Part shown: in pieces, positions 15,047 through 24,105 of the stretch
Layout: the number at the start of each line of letters is the position of its first letter
How positions within the stretch are numbered: the stretch's first letter is position 1
NCBI GenBank assembly: GCA_023409265.1
Contig: JAEYHZ010000036.1
Coordinates: 298,220 to 362,219, forward strand
Length of the DNA: 64,000 nt
DNA from: Bacillota bacterium
Lineage (GTDB): Bacteria > Bacillota > Clostridia > Acetivibrionales > DSM-1351
Reading direction: 5' to 3'
Program-made: the position numbers and the translations under genes
The notes under the pieces: generated by a model
The model's database searches: none
What the model was told of the DNA's origin: nothing
What the model saw: only the letters and a program-made list of their open reading frames with translations

Positions 15047-17023
15047 TTAAATAGTGATATCGATATTATTTGGACTCTTTATAAATTCTTTCTTGGCCTC
15101 TGCTTCGAAATTAACTATGTTTAAAGGCTCATCCATAAGCCTGTATGTAAAATCTACAAGTCTGAAGCCTTTCTCCAGCAAACTGTTATACAGCTGTTTG
15201 TGATTTTCCTTTAACACTGGAAATACCTCGCTGTTTTCAAGCCTGAAGTTAGTACTTATATTTTTTTTATCAACGCTTAACAAAGTATCTATCCTGCCGA
15301 CATTATTTGTATCAAGTGATATAAGCACTGTCATATTTGAAGGGTCAAGCTTTCTTGCCTTTGAACCCTTTTTGAGCATGTACAGCTCTCCGGTGGTATT
15401 CTGGCTAAACATACTCAATGGAAGCTGCACGTAAGAACTGTAATTATTAAGCTGATTTATAAAATTCAAATTACTCTCCAGATTATTTGCAATTGCAGCT
15501 GCAGCTTCACGCACTCCCTGAGGCAGCTGCTGTATACTGCTTTTCAGAGTCTGAATGACGCTGTCCATCTCTTTGTAAAGCTTGACCGGATTAATTTCAT
15601 CGCTATTCTCGTCGACTCTGATATACAGGCTTCTAAGCCTTTCTACAGCTGTTTCAAACTTGCGGTCAATACTTTTGTTGACAGGGTCAGTTGAAGTAGT
15701 TTCTTCCAGTCCGGCTTTATGGGATTGGATTTTTAATATTGCAGTACTGATTTCCCTGGCAATAGCCTGGGCCGCAGACTGTTCCTTCTGAGAGAGCTGA
15801 CCCGTAACAAGCATGGTATCCAACTGTTTGTTCAACGAATGTAACACAGGTAAATCTTCTTTGACCGGAAGTGAATGACCCTTTATGAAATTTAATACTC
15901 TTTCTGCATCAGTTGCCGGTGAATCTACTTTAACACCTGTATTTTCAACAGTATGACTCTTGCCTGAACTCCCGGAGTTCCTGGCCAAATCAACAGGGCT
16001 GTCTGTTAAATCGGCAGTGCTGTTGGTTTGGTTTAAAGAGCCATTATTTAAAGTATTTGCACTGTCAGCTGAATTAGTTGAAGTATTTGTTGTACTGGTT
16101 GTACCTGTTGTATTGGTTGCACCTGTTGTATTTGTTGTACTTGTTCTATTTGCTATATTCTTTGTTTCTGCTAAAATACCATTGCTTGAAATTTTTCCCG
16201 CCGTTTCCGCTGTAACACCAGCCGGTTCAGAAGCCTCGACGGCAGAACCATTGATTAGCGGTACGGCAGGATTTCCACTCTTAGCGGCACCGGTGTCGGA
16301 AGTTACAAACCCGGTGGTTGTTTTGAGGCCATCCATATCAGCATCATAGCTGAGCATTCCCTTGGCTGCAAGCTGAGCAACCAGCTTTTGGGCTAACTTA
16401 TTCATTTCGGATGAGTTTACTGAAGACTCCAGCCCCCTACCTTGAGGATTGATCAGCTTTACCAGTTCAGCGATATCATTTCCTATCTTTAATCTACCCG
16501 CAAGAAGACTTTGAAGCTTGTCTATATTGCCCGGGTCATCCGGAAGTTTTGAAGCAGTAAGGAATGCTGCCGCATTAGGTTTCAGCTCGGGGTTTCTGTT
16601 CAACAGCTCAGACATTTTTGCCATTGACTCAGCCGTAACAGGCACATTTTGCTCTGATAGAGCCTGTGCCAGCTGCATATTCCGTTCAGTGGCCGGAAGT
16701 TTCAGAGAAGCCAGAGTATTCCTGATATTTTCCAGGCTTTTATCTGCCTGTGGCTGAACTGTCTTATCGGCAGCTTCAAAGGCAGGCTTCTCATCCACCG
16801 TACCCTTGTAGGTTAAATTGACAAATTCACCTTCAGATGCTTCCACCGCTGACGCAGCAGCAGCTGTAACTATTGATCCGTCGGAAAACTTTAAAGTAAG
16901 CTCGTTGCCGGAATTGCCAAGAATCTGAGCTCTTATATTATCTCCCGGCTTCAACTTGCTCATTATATCCGATCCGTTATTATATGTATTTAGTGCAGCA
17001 GTAACAAGTCCGTCAATTTTCAA
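15047..17023 (-). CDS. FliK-like hook-length-control-related protein (YlqG type)
   Basis: About 658 residues. The TTG at 17023 has GAGGTG 6 nt upstream; a GTG at 17032 is an alternative. The N-terminal two thirds are variable, with a Thr/Asn/Gly low-complexity run around residues 290-330 (e.g. TNTTGATNTTGTTSTTNT). The C-terminal ~150 residues hold a FliK-C-like domain (YMLKKGSKARKLDPSN ... FRLENSEVFPVLKENHKQLY). FliK C-domains contact FlhB, which fits the neighbouring FlhB-like gene. No flagellar operon is nearby, so the pair probably has another role. Confidence 0.8.
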   Translation of the reverse strand: MKIDGLVTAALNTYNNGSDIMSKLKPGDNIRAQILGNSGNELTLKFSDGSIVTAAAASAVEASEGEFVNLTYKGTVDEKPAFEAADKTVQPQADKSLENIRNTLASLKLPATERNMQLAQALSEQNVPVTAESMAKMSELLNRNPELKPNAAAFLTASKLPDDPGNIDKLQSLLAGRLKIGNDIAELVKLINPQGRGLESSVNSSEMNKLAQKLVAQLAAKGMLSYDADMDGLKTTTGFVTSDTGAAKSGNPAVPLINGSAVEASEPAGVTAETAGKISSNGILAETKNIANRTSTTNTTGATNTTGTTSTTNTSTNSADSANTLNNGSLNQTNSTADLTDSPVDLARNSGSSGKSHTVENTGVKVDSPATDAERVLNFIKGHSLPVKEDLPVLHSLNKQLDTMLVTGQLSQKEQSAAQAIAREISTAILKIQSHKAGLEETTSTDPVNKSIDRKFETAVERLRSLYIRVDENSDEINPVKLYKEMDSVIQTLKSSIQQLPQGVREAAAAIANNLESNLNFINQLNNYSSYVQLPLSMFSQNTTGELYMLKKGSKARKLDPSNMTVLISLDTNNVGRIDTLLSVDKKNISTNFRLENSEVFPVLKENHKQLYNSLLEKGFRLVDFTYRLMDEPLNIVNFEAEAKKEFIKSPNNIDITI

Positions 17024-17103
17024 ACCATTCACCTCAAATACTGATAGTTTATTCTGCCCCGGTAAAGTTTCTTTGTAAAAATCGCTACCATATTAGATAG
17101 GTA

Positions 17104-17871
17104 TTATTCTACAAAGTTTTTTACAAAGCTTATTCTATGTATCGGACAAAGCCCGAATTTTTTAATAGCAGAAATATGTTGAGGTGTTGCATAACCCTTA
17201 TGTACGGCAAAGCCATATTCCGGGTACAGGGCATCGTATTCCTTTAAAAGCCTGTCTCTTGTGACCTTTGCAAGTATTGATGCAGCTGCGATGGAAAAAC
17301 TCAGGCTGTCACCTTTAATAATTGGAATCTGCCTCGTTTTAAGGTTTTCAAGCCTTACTGCATCAAGAAGAATACAGTCTGAGGCAGGCTGCAACTGATC
17401 AATTGCTTCTGTCATAGCCTTTTTAGTGGCATTGAGTATGTTAATTTCATCAATTCTTTTTTCGTCAACAGCCTGAATACCATATGCCAGTGACTTTTCC
17501 TTTATTGTTTCAAAAAGAGCTTCTCTTTGAGCTTCGGTAAGTTTCTTTGAATCGTTTACCCCTTCAATGACAACTCCCTCAGGAAAAATAACAGCAGCTG
17601 CAACTACAGGACCTGCCAAGGGTCCCCTTCCTGCTTCGTCCACTCCGGATATGTACCTGAAGCCCTCCAGGCGGGCCTGTTTTTCAAAGGCCAACATATT
17701 TTCCAGGCGCTCCAATTCAGCTTTTTGTTTTTCCTGAAGCTTGTAATATTTTTCGAGCAGCTTAGCTATCCCGGTATTCTGATTCTGAAAAGACCTGAGA
17801 TATTCTATTGCTTCCTCAATGGATTTTTCCTGAATCTGTTCCTGAATTTGTTTTACAGTTGGTTTTACCAT
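17104..17871 (-). CDS. rnhB: Ribonuclease HII
   Basis: 255 residues from the ATG at 17871 (CGGAGT upstream); this equals the usual Bacillus RnhB length, while the longer frame adds 17 residues without a good start. GVDEAGRGPLAGPVVAAAVIF contains the first catalytic Asp-Glu, DSKKLTEAQRE follows, then CILLDAV with a catalytic Asp and SILAKVTRDR. It cuts the RNA strand of RNA-DNA hybrids and removes single ribonucleotides. N-terminal ~65 residues form the extra domain of Firmicutes RNase HII. Synteny with ylqF is interrupted by the plus-strand gene at 18218. Confidence 0.95.
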   Translation of the reverse strand: MVKPTVKQIQEQIQEKSIEEAIEYLRSFQNQNTGIAKLLEKYYKLQEKQKAELERLENMLAFEKQARLEGFRYISGVDEAGRGPLAGPVVAAAVIFPEGVVIEGVNDSKKLTEAQREALFETIKEKSLAYGIQAVDEKRIDEINILNATKKAMTEAIDQLQPASDCILLDAVRLENLKTRQIPIIKGDSLSFSIAAASILAKVTRDRLLKEYDALYPEYGFAVHKGYATPQHISAIKKFGLCPIHRISFVKNFVE

Positions 17872-18080
17872 TATAAACTCCGTTTCTGCCTCGTGCAAAA
17901 TGAGTTTGCCAAAAGCAACCATGTTAAGTTGTGAAATAGTTTTTTCATAACTTACTTCTTCTGAATAACTATCTCTTTACGCAGCTTTCACATGACAAAT
18001 TAATATTGCTAATGTATACTTTACTACAGAAATTCGGGGTTGACTAGTGTCTGAATATATTGTATTTTTTTGTCTTTATA

Positions 18081-18109
18081 TTGGTATTTATATGTAAATA
18101 TGGTATAAT
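18081..18109 (+). promoter_or_regulatory. Promoter of the solute-binding protein gene
   Basis: TTGGTA (18081-18086), 17-nt spacer, TATAAT (18104-18109), about 108 nt upstream of the start. The leader contains an imperfect hairpin TTCGG ... CCGAA around 18120-18149. Confidence 0.6.
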
Positions 18110-18217
18110 TATAAGCACTTTCGGTAAAAAATTTTATCTGCAGCCGAAAATTTTCTATTGAAACTATGCGATATAATCATTTGGAGTGAATTCAGACAAC
18201 ATCAGGAGGTTTTAATA

Positions 18218-19729
18218 ATGATTAGAAATTTTATTAGAAGAAATTTATTTCGGAATATGGCTTATATCCTTACAACAATTCTTATTCTGAACTTTTCTTT
18301 CGGAAGCGGCATTCAGGCAGCAAATGCGGCAACTGAAACCGATATGTCCGAAAAAGTACAATTAAGGTGGATCGTTATGGGCAGCGGAGACCAAAAGGAT
18401 AAGAAACTGATTGAAAACTCAATTAATGAGTATCTGGAGGATAAAATCAATGCAACCCTGGATATAACAACATTAATGTGGGGAATGGATTTTGATAATA
18501 AACTCAATTTAATGATTGCTGCCGGTGAGCCCTATGATATCAACTTTACAGCCAGCTGGGCCGCTGATTACAGGCACCTGGCATCTATCGGCGCCTACAG
18601 GGACCTTACAGACATGCTGGACACCTATGCTCCAAAAACTAAAGCTTTACTGGGTAATAGCATTCTAAAAGGCGCTGAAGTCAATGGCCGCGTCTACGCC
18701 TTACCGGTATATAATCCATCCAATGTCAGCAGTAACGGCATTCTCCTGAACAGCTCCCTTGTAAAAAAGTATGATATTGACGTTTCAAGGATAGAAAAAC
18801 TTCAGGATTTGGAGCCAATTCTAAAAAACATAAAGTCAAAAGAGAAAAAGACAATTCCCTTCTACCCTTTTGATAAAGGAGGAAGTGAAGGTGTAATAAA
18901 CACACTGAATTATGATAAAATCAGCTTAGACTCTCCGGGAGCAGTTTTACGAGATGGAAAAAGTACAAAAGTATTGAATGAATTTGAAACAAATGATGCC
19001 AAATCACTGTTTTCATTAATGAACAAGTGGTATAAGGCCGGTTATATCTCAAAGTCTGCGAAATACGACATAGATTTCTATAAAAGAAATAGTGCGGATA
19101 TTTTCGCAATGTACTCAAATATCACTGCCTTATCTCATGATAATGTAATAAATGACTATAACGTTGATATTGTTCCTGTTTATCTTGGCAAGTCTTCTAT
19201 TACTACCAGCGGAGTTACCACTTTAATGCATGCTATATCAGCTAATTCAAGGAATCCCGAACGTGCACTTATGTTTTTGGAACTGGTCAATACCGATGAT
19301 AAACTCTCCAACTTGATAAATTACGGTATAGAAGGACTACATTACGAAAAAACGGGAAACAGCACAATTGTCCAGCTGCCGCAAGGCGAGAGCAGATATA
19401 ATCCTGATACACCATGGCTTTTTGGCAATCAGACCATAGCCTATTCCCTGCCTGGCTGGAATCCCGAATCCTGGAGTATACTCGATAAAGACGTTAAGAA
19501 CGCTGTAGCTTCACCATTACTGGGCTTTTCCTTCGAGCCTGCACCGGTACAGAATCAAATAACAAAAATAAACAGTATTAAAAAGAAGTACCTTAATGAT
19601 CTGACCATTGGTAAAGTCAACTCGGATTCAACCCTTGCCAAAATGAATACAGAAATGAAAAAAGCGGGATTACAGAAGATATTAAGCGAAATGCAGAAGC
19701 AGGTTGATAAGTTCCAAAAGTCAAAGTAA
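18218..19729 (+). CDS. Orphan extracellular solute-binding protein (DUF3502 type)
   Basis: 503 residues from the ATG at 18218, with AGGAGG 8 nt upstream. The N-terminus has a signal peptide ending near AANAATE and no lipobox cysteine, unusual for a Gram-positive binding protein, so it may be released or wall-associated. The body matches family-1 substrate-binding proteins of the LplA/oligosaccharide class (YDINFTASWAADYR, MHAISANSRNPERALMFLEL), with a DUF3502-like C-terminal part (SPLLGFSFEPAPV). No permease or ATPase is adjacent. It lies on the opposite strand between rnhB and ylqF, breaking a conserved gene order, so it was probably inserted. Ligand unknown, perhaps a sugar. Confidence 0.82.
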   Translation: MIRNFIRRNLFRNMAYILTTILILNFSFGSGIQAANAATETDMSEKVQLRWIVMGSGDQKDKKLIENSINEYLEDKINATLDITTLMWGMDFDNKLNLMIAAGEPYDINFTASWAADYRHLASIGAYRDLTDMLDTYAPKTKALLGNSILKGAEVNGRVYALPVYNPSNVSSNGILLNSSLVKKYDIDVSRIEKLQDLEPILKNIKSKEKKTIPFYPFDKGGSEGVINTLNYDKISLDSPGAVLRDGKSTKVLNEFETNDAKSLFSLMNKWYKAGYISKSAKYDIDFYKRNSADIFAMYSNITALSHDNVINDYNVDIVPVYLGKSSITTSGVTTLMHAISANSRNPERALMFLELVNTDDKLSNLINYGIEGLHYEKTGNSTIVQLPQGESRYNPDTPWLFGNQTIAYSLPGWNPESWSILDKDVKNAVASPLLGFSFEPAPVQNQITKINSIKKKYLNDLTIGKVNSDSTLAKMNTEMKKAGLQKILSEMQKQVDKFQKSK

Positions 19730-19786
19730 AAGGAATAAGACTATTTGTTGATGAGTTTGTGGGATCATAAAAAAAAGTATTAAAAT

Positions 19787-19820
19787 GGAGCTGGTTCATT
19801 GAAGTCAGCTCCTATTTTTA
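19787..19820 (+). terminator. Terminator of the solute-binding protein gene
   Basis: GGAGCTG (19787-19793) pairs with CAGCTCC (19806-19812), 12-nt loop, followed by TATTTTTA. It lies 57 nt past the stop. Confidence 0.85.
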
Positions 19821-19857
19821 TCTAACCCAGCTCCTAATATTATCTTAAAAAATATTA

Positions 19858-20799
19858 TTACTCTATGATTTGTGATAAACTTTCTTTATCGGGTTCATTA
19901 GCTTCAGGACTGTCATTTTGTCTATCGTTGCTGGTTTCCACCCTGTCTCCGGGCTTTTCGAGGGTTATTCTACCTATTTTTCCTCCTCTGAACTCATCAA
20001 GTACAATTGCTGATATTCTTGAATAGTCTATCTGTCCCTTTGAAATGATACAGCCCCTCTTCCTTGCAACTGTTTCCAGCAACTCCAGGGGTTCGATATT
20101 TTTTAGTATGTCAGGATCAAGCTTGAATCTGGTGCACATTTCAGAGGGATATGTCCTGGAAAGTCTTAAAAGCAATTCCATTGCAACTTCGCTGATATCC
20201 ATGATATCGTCTTTTATTGCTCCGGTAAACGCCAGGTTCATTCCCACCTCCTGATCCTCAAATTTAGGCCACAGTATTCCGGGAGTATCCAGCAATTCTA
20301 TCTCGGAATTTATTCTTATCCACTGCTTTCCCCTTGTGACGCCGGGCCTGTCACCTGTAACCGCCGTAGCCTTTCCTACAATTTTATTAATAAAGGAGGA
20401 TTTCCCTACATTCGGTATACCTACCACCATAGTTCTGACAGGGGTAAAAAGCTTACCTTTCGCTTTGTCCCTTTCTATTTTTTCAGACATAAGCTCTCTT
20501 GCTCTTGATTTTATCTCATTGAGACCCTTACCGTTTATTGAATTTATCAAAATACACCTGATACCTTGTTCAGCGTACCATTGAACCCACTGCTTTGAAA
20601 TTTGTTCATCTGCAAGGTCCGATTTATTAAAGGCTATGAGCCTGGGTTTATTATTTATTAACGAATTAATTTCAGGATTTCTGCTGCTAAAAGGTATTCT
20701 TGCATCCAGCAGCTCAATAATAACGTCAACCAACTTGAGATTCTCCGCAATAAGTCTTCTGGTTTTAGCCATATGACCCGGAAACCATTGAATATTCAT
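19858..20799 (-). CDS. ylqF: Ribosome biogenesis GTPase YlqF/RbgA
   Basis: 313 residues, a circularly permuted GTPase. It begins MNIQWFPGHMAKTRR, the RbgA hallmark. G motifs are in permuted order: G4 AFNKSDLAD, G1 GIPNVGKSSFINK, G2/G3 GDRPGVTRGKQWIR and LLDTPGILWP. It acts in late assembly of the 50S subunit. A C-terminal acidic/Asn-rich tail (from about residue 285) is not conserved in the family. It is 19 nt downstream of lepB in the standard Firmicutes order. Confidence 0.95.
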   Translation of the reverse strand: MNIQWFPGHMAKTRRLIAENLKLVDVIIELLDARIPFSSRNPEINSLINNKPRLIAFNKSDLADEQISKQWVQWYAEQGIRCILINSINGKGLNEIKSRARELMSEKIERDKAKGKLFTPVRTMVVGIPNVGKSSFINKIVGKATAVTGDRPGVTRGKQWIRINSEIELLDTPGILWPKFEDQEVGMNLAFTGAIKDDIMDISEVAMELLLRLSRTYPSEMCTRFKLDPDILKNIEPLELLETVARKRGCIISKGQIDYSRISAIVLDEFRGGKIGRITLEKPGDRVETSNDRQNDSPEANEPDKESLSQIIE

Positions 20800-20818
20800 T
20801 TATTTCTCCTTCGTGTTG

Positions 20819-21487
20819 TTATTTCAAACCGCCAAACTTGGAAAATGGCCAAATTCTGAGAACAGCCTTTCCTATAACGGCATCCATATCTATTGGACCT
20901 ATTTGCCTTGAATCAAGGCTTTGTTCTCTATTATCACCCATTACAAATATCTTATCCTCAGGTACTGTATATGGAAGTTCCATTCCGTGAGAATCTGTAA
21001 GCCCCTTTGTATACGGCTCTTCAAGTTTTTTAAATTCTGTTTCACCCACTGCCTTTCTGTATACATAACCCTCTTTAATATCAATCTGATCACCCGGCAA
21101 GCCTATAACTCTCTTTATATAATCAACTTCACCCGGATTTCTGATAGGTAAATATTTAAATATACTTTTAAATTGACCTTCTTCATGCATAAATACTATA
21201 ATATCACCACGTTTTGGCTCATTAAAAAAATACCCCGTTTTGTAAACAATAACATTATGACCTTCAAACAGAGTATTTTCCATTGAAACCATGTTAACCT
21301 TGTAGGTAGAAAAAATAAATGCCTTAATAATCATTGAAATCAGAAGTGCAGCAACAATAACAAGACACCACTCAAATATTTCTCTGCCAAGAGAATTTTT
21401 CTTTTTAGTTTTATTATCTGAAGGCTGTTTTACCTTATCTTCAATATTTAATTTTTCCTCATTGTTCTCAAAATTCTGATTTTCCAT
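20819..21487 (-). CDS. lepB: Signal peptidase I
   Basis: 222 residues. A charged cytoplasmic N-terminus (about 1-32) precedes one membrane helix (about 35-58). Catalytic Ser is in VSMENTLFEGHNVIV (family box SMxPTL, here SMENTL), and the Lys in DYIKRVIGLPGD. The GDNREQSLDSRQIG box is intact. It removes N-terminal signal peptides of exported proteins on the outer face of the membrane. Lies between rplS and ylqF. Confidence 0.93.
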   Translation of the reverse strand: MENQNFENNEEKLNIEDKVKQPSDNKTKKKNSLGREIFEWCLVIVAALLISMIIKAFIFSTYKVNMVSMENTLFEGHNVIVYKTGYFFNEPKRGDIIVFMHEEGQFKSIFKYLPIRNPGEVDYIKRVIGLPGDQIDIKEGYVYRKAVGETEFKKLEEPYTKGLTDSHGMELPYTVPEDKIFVMGDNREQSLDSRQIGPIDMDAVIGKAVLRIWPFSKFGGLK

Positions 21488-21640
21488 AGCGGTTTCACCT
21501 CATAGACATTTATTTAAATAAAGCTATATTACAAAACATAAATCGTTACTATTATATCTAATATCATAAAAATATACAAATTACATTTATTTGACTTTTT
21601 GAACAAATATCTGCAAAAGGTTTATTAACAATAACAAACT

Positions 21641-21674
21641 AAAAACCTAGAGACATCTCTGCCCCTAGGTTTTT
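21641..21674. terminator. Terminator of rplS
   Basis: Perfect 10-bp stem AAAAACCTAG (21641-21650) with CTAGGTTTTT (21665-21674); the poly-T arm is followed on the minus strand by AGTTTGTTATT. Located 32 nt after the rplS stop. Confidence 0.85.
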
Positions 21675-21705
21675 CTGTTGTGCGCCCTGTTAGGACACAT
21701 ATTGG

Positions 21706-22056
21706 TTATTTAGAGTCAAGTTTTTCCTTAACTTTAGCAGCTTTACCTACTCTGTCACGCAGATAGTATAGCTTTGCTCTTCTAACAACACCTTTTCTAA
21801 CTACATCGATATGATCGATTCTTGGTGAGTTAACCGGGAATATTCTTTCAACTCCAACACCGTAGGATACTCTTCTTACAGTGAAAGTTTCCTTTAATCC
21901 TGAACCCTTAAGTGCTATAACAGTACCTTCGAATACCTGGATTCTTTCCCTGGTTCCTTCTTTGATTTTAGCATGAACCTTAATAAAATCACCAATTTCC
22001 AATTTAGGAAGGTCAGTTCTTATCTGTTCATTTTCAATTGACTTCAATATATCCAT
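21706..22056 (-). CDS. rplS: Ribosomal protein bL19
   Basis: 116 residues with the canonical L19 body: FKIGDFIKVHAKI-like IGDFIKVHAKIKEGTRERIQ, FEGTVIALKGSGL, TFTVRRVSYGVGVERIFP and the basic C-terminus RRAKLYYLRDRVGKAAKVKE. It sits at the 30S-50S interface of the large subunit. Strong ribosome binding site GGGAGGAGG. It has its own promoter and a roughly 130-nt leader. Confidence 0.97.
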   Translation of the reverse strand: MDILKSIENEQIRTDLPKLEIGDFIKVHAKIKEGTRERIQVFEGTVIALKGSGLKETFTVRRVSYGVGVERIFPVNSPRIDHIDVVRKGVVRRAKLYYLRDRVGKAAKVKEKLDSK

Positions 22057-22190
22057 TATTTGTTTCCTCCTCCCTCTCCTAGACGTTCGTGCATCAAAGG
22101 GAATTTACACTCCCCAGAAACATATATCTCCAAAAGAATTATCTTTTAAAAATTCTATTCCTTGTGCAGAGGACCATCCGTATTACACAC
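22057..22190 (-). promoter_or_regulatory. rplS mRNA leader, possible L19 leader element
   Basis: A leader of about 130 nt lies between the promoter and rplS. Many Firmicutes carry a conserved L19 autoregulatory leader here. I did not verify its specific stems; the call rests on position and length. Confidence 0.35.
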
Positions 22191-22197
22191 GCATGAT

Positions 22198-22227
22198 ATT
22201 ATAGCATATAGATAAAAGTGCTGTAAA
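22198..22227 (-). promoter_or_regulatory. rplS promoter
   Basis: On the minus strand TTTACA (22227-22222), 18-nt spacer, TATAAT (22203-22198). Transcription would start near 22191. Confidence 0.65.
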
Positions 22228-22263
22228 GAATAATTTTTTATAACCTCATAAAATACGGAATTA

Positions 22264-23115
22264 TTATATTACTTTAGCAGCTATGGCTATCCACTCCCCA
22301 TTACTTGAGTATTCGCTGCCGGTAAGGTCATTCCACACCTTTACCGGTACAAAACCCTCCCTATCCAACACCTTTTTGATGGACTCCAGTGAATAATCAT
22401 GAAACCAGTTCCTATATACTTTATAATTCTCCTCGTCAATTGTAATATACTGGTCCAGCCATATGTCCAATTCAGGATAATCAAAACCCATTTCAAGAAC
22501 CAGATGTTTTTCGGGTCTCCAAAAACCGCCCTCACTGACATACCAGTTATTCGACCTGTTATTTTTTAATCTGTGAGTTCTTGTAGTTACATCAAATATG
22601 AAAACTCCATCTGGTTTTAATGCCTTTTTGACCGAATCAAACAGCTTGCTCAACCTTGCATCAGAGAAAGTATTAAGTTCTCCATATACCTGGATAACAG
22701 CATCAAATTCGTTGTTGAAGTCCATATCAAAGAAATTCATACAGCAGTATTCAATAGTAAGTTTCTTCTTTTCAGACTCAGCTTTAGCATAGCCAATAGA
22801 TCTTGTTGAAATATCAATGCCCACCACATTTATTCCGGCCTTTGTCAGCCTTTCGGCATAAAGTCCCGGCCCGCAGCCAAGATCCAAAAGCTTCATTCCA
22901 GGTCTTAGTACACCTGAATTGATAAGATTCTCTACAGTTTTATCAATCGTTTCAATCTTTCTGCTTGCAGCATCATTGTTTTGATCGAGATGTGCCTCCA
23001 GCATACTTTTGGAAATATGCGGATCATCCCAGAATTTTGGCTCTCCAGGCTCAAAAGCCACGGGTTTTTCAGTATATTTTAATATTTTATCCAACATGTC
23101 TTTAATAACATACAT
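22264..23115 (-). CDS. Class I SAM-dependent methyltransferase
   Basis: 283 residues. Motif I is LLDLGCGPGLYAERLTKAG, followed by VVGIDISTRSIGYA (acidic residue binding the ribose) and DAVIQVYGELNTFSD (motif II/post). This is a methyltransferase_11/25 type fold; the substrate is unknown. It starts directly after the GNAT gene stop and forms an operon with it and rsgA. The last third (NWFHDYSLESIKKVLDREGF) is typical of small-molecule methyltransferases. Confidence 0.85.
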   Translation of the reverse strand: MYVIKDMLDKILKYTEKPVAFEPGEPKFWDDPHISKSMLEAHLDQNNDAASRKIETIDKTVENLINSGVLRPGMKLLDLGCGPGLYAERLTKAGINVVGIDISTRSIGYAKAESEKKKLTIEYCCMNFFDMDFNNEFDAVIQVYGELNTFSDARLSKLFDSVKKALKPDGVFIFDVTTRTHRLKNNRSNNWYVSEGGFWRPEKHLVLEMGFDYPELDIWLDQYITIDEENYKVYRNWFHDYSLESIKKVLDREGFVPVKVWNDLTGSEYSSNGEWIAIAAKVI

Positions 23116-24099
23116 TTATTCCACTCTCCCGTCATCTATATCAAACATTGATGGAAACACAATGATTCCGGGTTTGATACAGCCAGTTTGTACTTCTTTA
23201 CAATAACTTTCGATTAGTGAATCCTTATGAAGCACCTTTATCATAAAAGCTGAATACGCCGCCAGGCTGTCCGAGATATTGAACTGTCCTGTCTGTTGGC
23301 AAGTTTGCATCAAATATTTATACGGCAGTGCACTATGTAGTTCACCCTCAGCTTTTCCATATTTTTTAAAGACGTAAGATAATATTTCTGCTACATTTTC
23401 ATTTTCAGCAAGCAGCTCCTTTACCCAAAGCCTTTTCCTTTCATATCTCAAAAGACCTATTATCGCATCATTTCTGGTAATCACCGAACAACGTGATTCC
23501 AGACTCTGGCTATGCCACTGGCTTATATTTTCGCCCGGGAAAAGAGCCAGTTGATCTCTGCCATGGAGTTTGTGCCACTTTTCCATAATCCACGGCAAAT
23601 CTTCACTACGTACAGGTCTATCATTATATCCGGCGATATTGAAAGAATTATTCATAATATTGATTTTCGCTCCTTCAACAGCAAACATGCCGGTTATATA
23701 TCCGAATTTAGGATAGTAGGTATCGTGTCCGCACAGCAGTGAGAATGAATAGCCCAAATTAGCTGCTCTTTGGTGCCCTTCTTCAATCAACATTTTACCA
23801 ACACCTTTTTTCTGGTGTTCAGGCTCTACTGCTATAGGTGCAAGAACAACACCTGACTGCTCCTGGCCCATCACAACAAATTTGAAGGGCGAGAACAATG
23901 CATGCCCGATTACTTTTCCATCCAGCACTGCAACAAGGGATAAATCCGGATTGAATAGTGAATTATGCCTCAAAATGTCAACTATTAATGGCTCTGACAC
24001 ATATTGATTGTCGGGATGCCACCCTAGAAAGGCCTCATAATTAACATTCGCTATATTTGCATAGTCTGAAATTCTTTCACTTCTTATTTCAATATTCAT
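23116..24099 (-). CDS. GNAT-family N-acetyltransferase
   Basis: 327 residues. The N-terminal half carries the GNAT acetyl-CoA motif: LAPIAVEPEHQKKGVGKMLIEEGHQRA (Q/R-x-x-G-x-G/A box within). The C-terminal half looks like a second, degenerate GNAT-like or sterol-carrier-like domain, as in the Eis/YhbS-like predicted acetyltransferases. Substrate unknown. Middle gene of an rsgA-GNAT-methyltransferase operon (6-nt gap to rsgA). Confidence 0.82.
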   Translation of the reverse strand: MNIEIRSERISDYANIANVNYEAFLGWHPDNQYVSEPLIVDILRHNSLFNPDLSLVAVLDGKVIGHALFSPFKFVVMGQEQSGVVLAPIAVEPEHQKKGVGKMLIEEGHQRAANLGYSFSLLCGHDTYYPKFGYITGMFAVEGAKINIMNNSFNIAGYNDRPVRSEDLPWIMEKWHKLHGRDQLALFPGENISQWHSQSLESRCSVITRNDAIIGLLRYERKRLWVKELLAENENVAEILSYVFKKYGKAEGELHSALPYKYLMQTCQQTGQFNISDSLAAYSAFMIKVLHKDSLIESYCKEVQTGCIKPGIIVFPSMFDIDDGRVE

Positions 24100-24105
24100 A
24101 TTAAC

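Noticed and set aside
14714..17023. Flagellar or type III secretion genes
   Set aside because: Only FlhB-C-like and FliK-like paralogs (ylqH, ylqG type) are present, without the cleavage motif or other export genes.
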